From NCBI GenBank assembly GCA_963925895.1, contig CAWUVH010000005.1, forward strand, positions 1 through 64,000: a DNA stretch of 64,000 nt, read 5' to 3'. The notes under the pieces are model-generated. The model was not told where the DNA came from and made no database searches. It was given only the letters and a program-made list of their open reading frames with translations. Shown here one piece after another: positions 17,174 to 25,615 of the stretch. The translations under genes and the position numbers were made by a program. The stretch is from Eutrophovita sp913057845 (lineage in GTDB: Bacteria; Pseudomonadota; Gammaproteobacteria; Burkholderiales; Eutrophovitaceae). Every line of letters starts with the position of its first letter. The stretch's first letter is position 1.

Positions 17174-17950
17174 TTACATTAAACACTGTAAATCACCGTC
17201 GACATTTAACGCTTGCCCGGAGATTGTTCGACCCAATGGGGACACAATAAATGCGATGAGATCAGCGAGCTGCTGCGGATCAATCAACTCTTTAATAGAA
17301 GCCATCGACAACCACGTTTTTGTGAATTCTTCCGCGGTTTTCCCTGCAATATTCGCTTTCTCTTGAATAACCGCCTGTATTCGTGCCCCATCAACTGGCC
17401 CAGGCAAAACCGCATTACACCGTATGCCGAACGCTCCTAGTTCCATTGATAGCGACTTAGTGAACCCGACAACACCCCACTTTGCTGCAGAGTACGGCGC
17501 CCGATTCGGAAAACCAAATCGTCCAGCAGCCGAGGATAAATTAACAATGGACGCATTATTTGATTTTTTGAGATGGTCGACGACAAGACGCGCACAATTA
17601 AACTGTCCTGTGAGACAAACCTCAATACACCGATCCCAATCATTTGGATCAATCTCATGAAATGCGCCAGTCGGCCCCGCAATCCCCGCATTATTAATTA
17701 GGCAATCCAGACCACCCAGCCCTTGAACAGCTTGCTCAACCATATTGGCAACCGAATCTCGTTTGGATACATCACAAACACCGGTCATCAAGGATGGGTT
17801 TTTTTCTTTAGCTGCCTCCAAGGCTGCGACATCGATATCGCAAATGTAAACTGATGCTCCTTCGGCCAGCAGCCGCTCAGTGATCTTGAGCCCAATACCG
17901 CTCGCCCCTGCCGTTACGATCACTTTTGCACTGGTTAATTGTAAGTCCAC
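17174..17950 (-). CDS. short-chain dehydrogenase/reductase
   Basis: Classical SDR of 258 residues. GTG 17950 is preferred because GGGAG lies six bases upstream, although the frame is open to a TTG at 17983. The nucleotide-binding loop is VTAGASGIG (one residue unlike the usual TGxxxGIG), NNAG follows strand four, and the catalytic serine, tyrosine and lysine appear in VNLSSAAGRFGFPNRAPYSAAK. The C-terminus ALNVDGDLQCL fits the family. D in ICDID after strand two suggests NAD(H). The substrate is unknown. A GNAT gene lies directly downstream. Confidence 0.88.
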   Translation of the reverse strand: MDLQLTSAKVIVTAGASGIGLKITERLLAEGASVYICDIDVAALEAAKEKNPSLMTGVCDVSKRDSVANMVEQAVQGLGGLDCLINNAGIAGPTGAFHEIDPNDWDRCIEVCLTGQFNCARLVVDHLKKSNNASIVNLSSAAGRFGFPNRAPYSAAKWGVVGFTKSLSMELGAFGIRCNAVLPGPVDGARIQAVIQEKANIAGKTAEEFTKTWLSMASIKELIDPQQLADLIAFIVSPLGRTISGQALNVDGDLQCLM

Positions 17951-18143
17951 ATTTTTCTCCCACGGTATCTTGTTTGACAGCAATTTAAGTATCTCGTCAG
18001 TTTATCCGATTTCCAATTTAAATCCTGACAACAGAACAACATAGGCGTGTGGCTAACTTACCTAAATACCTCCAAACTAAAACGTGTCACAATGCCGACG
18101 CACGAAGCCTAACTCGATTATTTATTGTTAACACTTAATAAAC

Positions 18144-19349
18144 ATGGCTCCAAATCCAGTTAAACGTGATGTATTAATTATTGGGTTGATCAGCATTGGT
18201 CATGGGGTTTCACACTTCTTTCACCTCATACTTCCACCCTTGTTCCCTTGGATTAAGGACGCATTTGATTTGTCTAATGCGCAGCTTGGTTTTCTAATGT
18301 CAGTATTCTTCATCACCTCAGGTGTCGGTCAAACTCTAGCTGGATTTTTTGTTGATCGTTACGGAGCAATCCGCGCACTCTTATTGGGACTCACCCTATC
18401 CGGAATTGCATCTTTAGGCTTTTCTCTCAGTTTTAGCTATTTTTCGCTGATTGGATTTGCGTCATTAGCCGGATTGGGGAATAGCGTTTTTCACCCTGCA
18501 GATTACTCACTACTAAATAAAAAAATACATACAAAACGACTGGGGCATGCCTACAGCACGCACGGTATTTCTGGAGCGCTAGGTTGGGCTATCGCCCCTG
18601 TTTTCTTAGTTGGGTTAACCTCATTATTTAATTGGAGGGTAGCAATCGCTGCCTCATCATTGGTGGCGTTTGGCGCATTGGCGCTGCTCTACATCAATCG
18701 CCGCCTTCTATCTAATGAGAATGAAAGTAGCGATAGCGAATTAACACCATCGACCCTCAATGCCAATGGTTTTAAATTTCTCAAACTTAAAGCCGTTTGG
18801 ATGTGTTTTTCATTTTTTCTAATATCAGCTCTAGCATTCGGAGGGATTCAAAGTTTCGCCCCAGCAGCCCTATCAACGATTTACTCGATACCCCACACAA
18901 TGGCAATAGCAGGCATCACAACCTACATGCTTGCAAGTGCGGTCGGGCTATTAGTTGGCGGGTTTTTCGCCTCAATGACAGATCACCACGACCGAGTCAT
19001 CATGCTATCCCTATTTATCGCTGGTGCCACAGCAATCATAACCGGATTAGGCTTGTTTCAAAGTTGGGCAGTCATTCCTCTCCTAGGAATTATCGGCTTG
19101 GGTGCTGGTGTCGCCGGCCCCTCCCGCGACATGCTTGTTCGCGCAGCAGCGCCGAAGGGATCAACTGGCCGCGTTTACGGCGTTGTTTACTCTGGTTTAG
19201 ATATTGGACTTGCAATAGCGCCCTTGATATTCGGGTTGCTAATGGACTTAAATTTATCGATATGGGTATTTATACTTATCGGGCTATTTCAATTTTCTGC
19301 CATCCTTGCGGCAACCGAGGTTAGACATCAAAGATTTGCAACCGTATAA
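18144..19349 (+). CDS. major facilitator superfamily transporter
   Basis: Integral membrane protein of 401 residues with about 12 hydrophobic segments and a hydrophilic loop in the middle (about 190-215, NENESSDSELTPST). The loop between helices two and three has the MFS signature in the form GFFVDRYGAIRAL. The start HGVSHFFHLILPPLFPWIKDAF resembles Fosmidomycin-resistance-like and sugar/organic-acid MFS members. The ATG at 18144 lacks a clear ribosome binding site. A short membrane protein gene follows after 12 bases. The substrate cannot be inferred. Confidence 0.88.
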   Translation: MAPNPVKRDVLIIGLISIGHGVSHFFHLILPPLFPWIKDAFDLSNAQLGFLMSVFFITSGVGQTLAGFFVDRYGAIRALLLGLTLSGIASLGFSLSFSYFSLIGFASLAGLGNSVFHPADYSLLNKKIHTKRLGHAYSTHGISGALGWAIAPVFLVGLTSLFNWRVAIAASSLVAFGALALLYINRRLLSNENESSDSELTPSTLNANGFKFLKLKAVWMCFSFFLISALAFGGIQSFAPAALSTIYSIPHTMAIAGITTYMLASAVGLLVGGFFASMTDHHDRVIMLSLFIAGATAIITGLGLFQSWAVIPLLGIIGLGAGVAGPSRDMLVRAAAPKGSTGRVYGVVYSGLDIGLAIAPLIFGLLMDLNLSIWVFILIGLFQFSAILAATEVRHQRFATV

Positions 19350-19361
19350 ATTGTGCTGCTC

Positions 19362-19922
19362 ATGAACCAAGTTCAAATAAAAATCATTACGCTGTTCGTC
19401 GTCGGCATTTTATTAGGTCCAGCATACCAACTCTATTGCGTATCTTTTTCGGGAGAGGTCCTTAGTACCGTGATGCTTCATCAAAAAAGCGACCGTTGGG
19501 TACTCAATGATGGATCGATATTTCGTATCAGTAGGGGCTTGAGCTATCGGCCATTAGAAATTCCACTATCACCAGCTGACAATGATTTGCTCGTCAAAGT
19601 TTCTTGTGCGCCAGTGAGGTGTGGGCAACTCAATGGAGTCACTCTATCGCTGTCTACTGGAACCGCCTTTGTATTTCACGAAAAAATTAAGGTAAGTTCA
19701 TTGTGGCCCTTCTACACACTGACCATGGGCCCGATATCTATTCCTTACCCAGAAAAATTTATGCTTTTAATAGAATCAGCCTCAAACACACCTGATTCGT
19801 CAGCATTCTCGTTATCGATCAAGAATAACGTTACGTCTCCCAGCCATCTGCTGCTTTGGATAGGGTATGGACTCGTCTTCCTGCCATTGATATTACTGTT
19901 TAAAACATTCCGTAAAAAATAA
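19362..19922 (+). CDS. hypothetical membrane protein
   Basis: Protein of 186 residues I do not recognise. It has an N-terminal hydrophobic segment (about 8-24), a beta-rich central region of about 120 residues with two cysteines (C in VKVSCAPVRCGQ), and a C-terminal transmembrane helix (about 160-178) ending in KTFRKK. Predicted topology is a periplasmic domain held by two membrane helices. A GTG at 19353 could also start translation; neither start has a clear ribosome binding site. It follows the MFS gene by 12 bases and may be co-transcribed with it. Confidence 0.6.
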   Translation: MNQVQIKIITLFVVGILLGPAYQLYCVSFSGEVLSTVMLHQKSDRWVLNDGSIFRISRGLSYRPLEIPLSPADNDLLVKVSCAPVRCGQLNGVTLSLSTGTAFVFHEKIKVSSLWPFYTLTMGPISIPYPEKFMLLIESASNTPDSSAFSLSIKNNVTSPSHLLLWIGYGLVFLPLILLFKTFRKK

Positions 19923-19982
19923 AACTCCTGAACGTATTAATATCCTGACTACATAACCCTTTTTATATCCCGAGCAAAAACT

Positions 19983-21116
19983 ATGAAAATCACCAATATA
20001 GAAGTTCATATTCTTCAAGCACCAGACACAGGTAGACCGCATTGGGTCAGCCATTTTATTGTTCCGAGAGCGAATGAAATTCTCGTCAAATTACGTACCG
20101 ACTCTGGTATCGAAGGTTTTGGAGTCGCCACAAGCTACACGCCCATCGAAGCGGCAGTCCACTGCTTCAAGACCGGCATCAGCGACCAAATCATGGGCGC
20201 CGATCCGCTGGCCACTGAAAAATTATTTCAAACCTTATTTAACTTGACTCATTCTAGATTGGCGCATGAGAAGGGTTGGGGTAAAGAGGCGTTGATGCGT
20301 ATCGCTGCTGCCGTAGATATTGCCTGCTGGGACATCCTCGGTAAGCATGCAAATCTACCACTCTACAAACTGTTCGGGGGATTTCGCGACGCGATACCGT
20401 GTTATGTAACCTGCGCTTACTACAGAGACGGTAAGGATCTACTCGAACTTCGGGACGAAATCCAGATGCTTAAAGAACAAGGACACAGAGGATTCAAAGG
20501 CAAGGTTGGCGGTGTGTCACTCGCGGAGGATATTGAACGTATGGCGGTCATTCGCGAAATTATCGGTGATGACTGTGACTTGATGGTTGATGTCAACCGA
20601 GGTTGGGATCTAAGGACCGCAATAGAGGGGGCAAAACTGCTGGAGCCACTGCGCCCTCGATGGCTGGAAGAGCCCGTACGGTGGGCTGATGACCGCCGAG
20701 AACTAAAGATGCTTTCACAAAAAACCTCGATACCATTATCAGCGGGTGAAAGTGAATTAACGAGCTGGGGTTGTCGATCACTTATCGATGAGCAATCCAT
20801 TGATATTTTGCAGTTCGACTGCACGATGACAGGAGGTTTCACGGAAGGACGAAAGCTGTCAGCTCTTTGCGAACTCAATCATGTACAAGTAGCCCCTCAT
20901 CATGACTGTTTCATTCATGCACACATTGTCGCGGGCAGTCCCGCCGGTTGCATTGTCGAATCGTTCACTGACCCTGAGCGGGACCCACTTCAAGCCGAAC
21001 TCTATGAAAACCCCCCTGCAATCAAGGAAGGAATGCTTACACTAAATGAAGAGCCCGGTCTTGGGCTTCGTCTATCCGAGGAGGCGGTCGCCAAATTTGG
21101 AACTCGAGTCCTGTAA
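19983..21116 (+). CDS. enolase-superfamily (mandelate racemase/muconate lactonising) enzyme
   Basis: Cytoplasmic enzyme of 377 residues in the mandelate racemase subgroup. The catalytic lysine pair K172-x-K174 (FKGKVGG), metal ligands D203 (with N205), E229 and E256, and the general base pair D279 and H306 (APHHDC) are in their expected order, with E326 near the end. Such enzymes abstract the proton alpha to a carboxylate; KxK plus His usually means racemase or acid-sugar dehydratase (giving a 2-keto-3-deoxy acid). The gene stands at the edge of the catabolic island and converges on the SDR-ending operon, so it may supply a 2-oxo acid to it. The exact substrate is unknown. Confidence 0.88.
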   Translation: MKITNIEVHILQAPDTGRPHWVSHFIVPRANEILVKLRTDSGIEGFGVATSYTPIEAAVHCFKTGISDQIMGADPLATEKLFQTLFNLTHSRLAHEKGWGKEALMRIAAAVDIACWDILGKHANLPLYKLFGGFRDAIPCYVTCAYYRDGKDLLELRDEIQMLKEQGHRGFKGKVGGVSLAEDIERMAVIREIIGDDCDLMVDVNRGWDLRTAIEGAKLLEPLRPRWLEEPVRWADDRRELKMLSQKTSIPLSAGESELTSWGCRSLIDEQSIDILQFDCTMTGGFTEGRKLSALCELNHVQVAPHHDCFIHAHIVAGSPAGCIVESFTDPERDPLQAELYENPPAIKEGMLTLNEEPGLGLRLSEEAVAKFGTRVL

Positions 21117-21190
21117 CTTAGGAGAAACACCGCACTGAAGTGCCGTGCGTGCGCACGAACCAATAAAAATGATTATAACTTGAGGAAATT

Positions 21191-21973
21191 CTAAAACGCC
21201 CCCCCTCTGGAACTATGACCTCCATCAACGTTAACCACGATTCCGCTGAGATAGGAGGCGCGTGCAGACGCAAGAAACAAAACCACATCAGCGACTTCGG
21301 TAGTGGTTGCAGCCCGGCCATAGGGCAGGCCCTTCAACAGGTCAGGCCACAGATCTTCACTGCCCAGCTCTAGCGCAGCTTTAGTCTTCATCAAGGTGAC
21401 CAAACGATCTGTTTCAACCGCACCTGGGCTCACAGCCAAACAACGTATGCCATCCTTAAAACTATTACTACCTAGAGCTCGAGAAAATGCATTTAACGAC
21501 GCATTCGCCGAAGATCCCGCGATGTAATTGGTATCTAAACGGTCTGCGGCCAGGCCGGTTACATTGATAATCACACCAGAATTTATTTCACTCATTTGCT
21601 TATACACAGCTCGACTGAGGTTGATATATCCAAAAACTTTCAAGTCCCAAGCATCGCGCCACCTGACCTCATCAATAGTCTGCAGATCTCCTCCAGGAAT
21701 GGAGCCTGCATTATTAACTAAAATATCGATGGGTCCTGCTGCATTTAACAGATGCGGAATATTCTCGGATTTGGATAAATCAAGAGCACTATATGAGATG
21801 CCCCCTTGGGCTACTTCATTGAGTTGAGACGTTACATCTTTCAGTGCACTCTCGGAACGAGCAACTAGATGCACATCACACCCTTCAGACAAAAAACCCT
21901 TCGCTATCGCTAACCCTATGCCCTTCGATGCCCCAGTGACCAGTACGCGTTTTCCTTCTAAATTCAAATTCAT
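21191..21973 (-). CDS. short-chain dehydrogenase/reductase, last gene of the catabolic operon
   Basis: Classical SDR of 260 residues from ATG 21973, with GGGGG six bases upstream. The cofactor loop is VTGASKGIGLA (about 13-23), followed by VARSE (basic residue after strand two, suggesting NADP), NNAGSIPGG, and a C-terminal VNVDGGHSSRGG. At the active site IINVTGLAADRLDTNYIAGSSANASL, the usual YxxxK reads YIAGS: tyrosine is kept but lysine is replaced by serine, which may reduce or alter activity. It is the last gene of a minus-strand run starting at 29048, 39 bases after the acyl-CoA dehydrogenase gene. A role in oxidising a 3-hydroxy intermediate is inferred from position. Confidence 0.82.
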   Translation of the reverse strand: MNLNLEGKRVLVTGASKGIGLAIAKGFLSEGCDVHLVARSESALKDVTSQLNEVAQGGISYSALDLSKSENIPHLLNAAGPIDILVNNAGSIPGGDLQTIDEVRWRDAWDLKVFGYINLSRAVYKQMSEINSGVIINVTGLAADRLDTNYIAGSSANASLNAFSRALGSNSFKDGIRCLAVSPGAVETDRLVTLMKTKAALELGSEDLWPDLLKGLPYGRAATTTEVADVVLFLASARASYLSGIVVNVDGGHSSRGGAF

Positions 21974-22012
21974 CACTGACCCCCTATGTTTCTCTGAGTA
22001 ATAAGACCTGCA

Positions 22013-23173
22013 TTAAAACGATCGAGGTAATCCGAGAACATGTTCCGCCGTGTAAGATAAAATCAAATTAGTCGATATCGGCGCCACTTGGTAGAGCCGG
22101 GTTTCTCGAAATTTTCTCTCAATGTCATACTCAGACGCGAATCCAAAACCCCCATGCGTTTGCATACATACATTAGCGGCCTCCCATGACGCTTTCGCCG
22201 CCAAATATTTTGCCATATTTGACTCCGACCCACAGGGAAGTTTTGCATCAAATAATGCACAGGCCTTCCAACGCATCAGGTTTGCCGCCTCAACCTCAAT
22301 AAACGACTCGGCAATTGGAAATTGAACACCTTGGTTTTTACCGATAGGTCGATCAAAGACAACCCTCTCTTTCGCGTACTGCGTAGCTCGATCAACAAAC
22401 CAGTAGCCATCACCAATACACTCTGCAGCGATCAACGTTCTCTCAGCATTGAGGCCATCCAAGATATATCGAAACCCCTTACCCTCTTCTCCAATCAAAT
22501 TTTCAACAGGGATTTCTAATTCATCAAAAAACAATTCATTAGTCTCATGATTAACCATATTTTCAATCGGTCGAACAGTCAGGCCGTTGGCTATAGCATG
22601 ATGCAGATCTACGATAAAAATGGACATCCCTTCAGACTTTTTAGCGACTTCTTGCAGTGGGGTAGTTCTGGCTAGCAAAATCATAAGGTCTGAATGCTGT
22701 ACCCGTGAGATCCAAACCTTTTGGCCATTCACAACATAACGATCACCCTTCTTCACCGCTACCGTCTTAATTTTGGTTGTATCGGTTCCAGTAGTAGGCT
22801 CCGTGACCCCCATGGACTGAAGTCTCAGATCACCGCGCGCAATTGCAGGTAGGTATTGCTTTTTCTGTTCGTCGGAACCATGACGCAGTAGCGTGCCCAT
22901 GTTGTACATTTGGCCATGGCAAGCACCTGCATTTCCGCCTGAGCGATTAATCTCTTCCATAATCACCGAAGCCTCAGTCAAACCAAGACCGGAACCACCA
23001 TACTCCTCTGGAATCATCGCTGATAACCATCCAGCAGCCGTTAGTGCGTTAACAAATTCCTCGGGGTAAGTCCTTTTTGAATCAATCAATCGATGATATT
23101 CATCGGGAAACTGTCCACAAACCGCGCGGACACCATCTCTAATTTCTTGATACTGATCTTCAGCAATACTCAT
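22013..23173 (-). CDS. acyl-CoA dehydrogenase
   Basis: FAD-dependent acyl-CoA dehydrogenase of 386 residues introducing an alpha,beta double bond in an acyl-CoA. Family signatures are GVTEPTTGTDTTKIKT (about 118-133), the GQKVWISRVQHSDLMILLART strand, RPIGKNQGVQFPIAES and the C-terminal QTHGGFGFASEYDIERKFRETRLYQVAP with FAD-contacting residues. It is encoded between a MaoC-type hydratase gene (upstream) and an SDR gene (downstream), which fits a dehydrogenation-hydration-oxidation sequence on a CoA thioester. The chain length or branching of the substrate cannot be told. An electron-transfer flavoprotein would be needed and is not encoded here. Confidence 0.93.
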   Translation of the reverse strand: MSIAEDQYQEIRDGVRAVCGQFPDEYHRLIDSKRTYPEEFVNALTAAGWLSAMIPEEYGGSGLGLTEASVIMEEINRSGGNAGACHGQMYNMGTLLRHGSDEQKKQYLPAIARGDLRLQSMGVTEPTTGTDTTKIKTVAVKKGDRYVVNGQKVWISRVQHSDLMILLARTTPLQEVAKKSEGMSIFIVDLHHAIANGLTVRPIENMVNHETNELFFDELEIPVENLIGEEGKGFRYILDGLNAERTLIAAECIGDGYWFVDRATQYAKERVVFDRPIGKNQGVQFPIAESFIEVEAANLMRWKACALFDAKLPCGSESNMAKYLAAKASWEAANVCMQTHGGFGFASEYDIERKFRETRLYQVAPISTNLILSYTAEHVLGLPRSF

Positions 23174-23205
23174 ATCTAATTCCGTTCTTAATTAATACAA
23201 CTCGG

Positions 23206-24057
23206 TTAAGCCTTACACGTCGCTCGCGCTTCCATCGCAATATGACCTTGGTGATCTGTAGCCCACAAATTATAAGTGCCTGTCCCTTGTCTCTTACCAT
23301 GAGTCATAAAATTATGCGTATCGAATAAAGGTTTGACCGCACGAAATTGAAAACCAGTAAGGAATAAATCTTCATTTTGAGACAATAGCAGCTGCGCCAA
23401 ATAGGTTGCCGTCAGCGGCCCATGAAATACCAGACCTGGGTAGCCCTCCTCTTCCAAACAGTATTTGCGGTCATAGTGAATTCGATGGCCGTTAAAGGTC
23501 AACGCAGAGTATCGGAAAAGGGTCACAGAATCAGGGGAAACCTCTTTCGAAAAATCAGACAACTCATCGGCTATTTTAAACTTTGGAGAAGGCGCGTCTC
23601 GTGGCACTAGATCACGGTACACAATGTCGTGTTCTTCATCGATTAATACCCCGTCCTCATCTAGGATCTGATGTGCGACTGTTACGAAGACCATTTCTCC
23701 ACTCCGCCCACTTTTGCAAACGATATTTTTAATCGAAGATTCCCGACGAATCGCCCGTCCTACCACGAGTGGTCTAGTAAACTCTAATCGCCCACCCGCC
23801 CACATACGCCTGGCCAGATCGACTGGGGGTAAAAACCCACCCCGTTCAGGATGCCCATCGCTCCCCAACTCAGAGAAGGGCACCACTGCCGAAAAAAACA
23901 TCCAGTGCCATAAACTTGGCAACTGCCGACCCATGAGTTGGTGCGGGGCAGTCATGTTAAGCGTCGCATACATCTTTGCAACACGTGACTCATCCACATT
24001 ATCCAGAGCCGTCTCAGTGCGCCCAATCCAATCGCTATATGAATTTTTAGATTCCAT
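23206..24057 (-). CDS. MaoC/hot-dog acyl-CoA hydratase, mesaconyl-C4-CoA hydratase-like
   Basis: Double hot-dog protein of 283 residues. The N-terminal FAS1-like dehydratase half (about 1-145) is inactive, and the C-terminal half carries the hydratase residues in RIHYD (H194, D196) and VFHGPL (210-215). This architecture is shared with mesaconyl-C4-CoA hydratase and itaconyl-CoA hydratase of branched dicarboxylate pathways, which are usually paired with class III CoA-transferases, as one is here two genes upstream. No citramalyl-CoA lyase gene is in the window, so the assignment to itaconate or mesaconate is only an analogy. The gene lies between those for aldehyde dehydrogenase and acyl-CoA dehydrogenase. 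Confidence 0.82.
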   Translation of the reverse strand: MESKNSYSDWIGRTETALDNVDESRVAKMYATLNMTAPHQLMGRQLPSLWHWMFFSAVVPFSELGSDGHPERGGFLPPVDLARRMWAGGRLEFTRPLVVGRAIRRESSIKNIVCKSGRSGEMVFVTVAHQILDEDGVLIDEEHDIVYRDLVPRDAPSPKFKIADELSDFSKEVSPDSVTLFRYSALTFNGHRIHYDRKYCLEEEGYPGLVFHGPLTATYLAQLLLSQNEDLFLTGFQFRAVKPLFDTHNFMTHGKRQGTGTYNLWATDHQGHIAMEARATCKA

Positions 24058-24096
24058 TAAATCAATATCTAACGTTCATAACAACAAGTTCATCAT

Positions 24097-25551
24097 CTAT
24101 TCGTGATGATGAACTATCGTTTTTGTGGTCGTAAAGTGCTCAAGCGCTATAAAACCTTTTTCTCGCCCATGACCACTTTTCTTCATCCCACCGAAAGGTA
24201 ACTCCACACCACCCCCAGCACCATAGTTATTGATGAATACTTGTCCACAGTTCATTCGTTTTGCGACTCGCTGCTGCCGGTTTCCATCCTTCGTCCAAAC
24301 TGAACCAACTAAACCGTAATCAGTTGCATTAGCCAGTCTTATGGCATCAAGTTCATCATCAAAAGGGATGGCCGAGAGAACTGGACCAAAAACCTCATCA
24401 CACGCTAACCGATGATCACGAGGCACATTTCCAAAGAGTGCCGGCTTCACCCAAAAACCATTCTGATCAAGCCCATCAGCAAACACACCCTCAGCGAGTA
24501 GTTCGATACCTGACTTGATCGCATCGGTTCTAAATCCATCAACAAGGGATTGTTGTCGCACGTTCATTACTGGACCACAATCCAGATCCATCTCTGGTGT
24601 ACCGACTCTTACTTTCGCGAACAACTCTGCAACTTGTGCCATAAATTCGTTATAGATTTCTTTTTGGACCAATATGCGACTTCCAGCGGAGCATGTTTGT
24701 CCCGCGTGTTGAATAATGGCCTTCACAACAGTCGGTAATGCTTTATCTAAATCCGCATCTGCGAATATGAGTTGAGGAGACTTCCCTCCCAACTCTAACG
24801 TGCACCCTACGAAGTGCTTTGCGGTCGCCTGCTGAACCAAGGTACCGACGCGCGGCGAACCCGTAAAACTCATGAAATTAATATGTGGGTGATTCGCTAA
24901 AGCCGCCCCGGCACTCTCCCCTAATCCAGCAACGATGTTGAGCGCCCCTGCTGGAAGACCGGCCTCCAGTGCGAGTTGCGACATCAACAACGTGGTCAGA
25001 CAAGCGTCTTCAGACGGTTTAACCACAGCAGCATTACCAACGGCTAGAGCAGGCCCTACACTCCGCCCAAACTGCTGAGCAGGATAATTCCAAGGAATGA
25101 TGTGAGCAGTTACGCCATATGGCACTCGGTGCACATTGACGCTGTAACCGTCTAAATAAGGAATCACCTGACCATGTAACTTATCGGCAGCGCCGGCGTA
25201 AAACTCAAAATATCGAGCAGTTGCGGTGATATCAGCACGACCGGCCGTGATCGGTTTTCCTGTGTCTCGAGATTCAAGACTGGCTAACTCTTCAAAATTC
25301 TCCAGAATAAGCTGAGACCAACGGTGCAAGATTCGACTGCGCTCAACTGGGGCCATACGTCCCCAATCGCCATCTAAAGCTGTCTGAGCAGCACTGACCG
25401 CAGCATTGATATCCGCCTCATCGCTATCGGGTATGGTTGCAAATGTCTTGCCGTTACACGGATCGATCATATCCAAGGATCGACCGTTTTGAGCCGACAC
25501 AAGTTTGCCATTAATCAAGTTTAGATACGATTTATTATCTACTGCTGACAT
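24097..25551 (-). CDS. NAD(P)-dependent aldehyde dehydrogenase
   Basis: Aldehyde dehydrogenase of 484 residues with all catalytic residues: N155 (PWNYP), E253 (LELGGKSPQ) and C287 (GQTCSAGSR). It resembles the betaine-aldehyde/gamma-aminobutyraldehyde group by the C-terminal INNYGAGGGVELPFGGMKKSGHGREKG. It oxidises an aldehyde to its acid. Upstream in the operon lie genes for a ThDP-dependent 2-oxo acid decarboxylase (which would make the aldehyde) and a CoA-transferase (which would activate the acid), giving a coherent three-step sequence. The specific aldehyde is unknown. Confidence 0.92.
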   Translation of the reverse strand: MSAVDNKSYLNLINGKLVSAQNGRSLDMIDPCNGKTFATIPDSDEADINAAVSAAQTALDGDWGRMAPVERSRILHRWSQLILENFEELASLESRDTGKPITAGRADITATARYFEFYAGAADKLHGQVIPYLDGYSVNVHRVPYGVTAHIIPWNYPAQQFGRSVGPALAVGNAAVVKPSEDACLTTLLMSQLALEAGLPAGALNIVAGLGESAGAALANHPHINFMSFTGSPRVGTLVQQATAKHFVGCTLELGGKSPQLIFADADLDKALPTVVKAIIQHAGQTCSAGSRILVQKEIYNEFMAQVAELFAKVRVGTPEMDLDCGPVMNVRQQSLVDGFRTDAIKSGIELLAEGVFADGLDQNGFWVKPALFGNVPRDHRLACDEVFGPVLSAIPFDDELDAIRLANATDYGLVGSVWTKDGNRQQRVAKRMNCGQVFINNYGAGGGVELPFGGMKKSGHGREKGFIALEHFTTTKTIVHHHE

Positions 25552-25615
25552 TACTCACTCCACTCTCTTAATATAGAAAAATAAGTTTATTACTAGACTC
25601 TCAAATCAGAACTGA

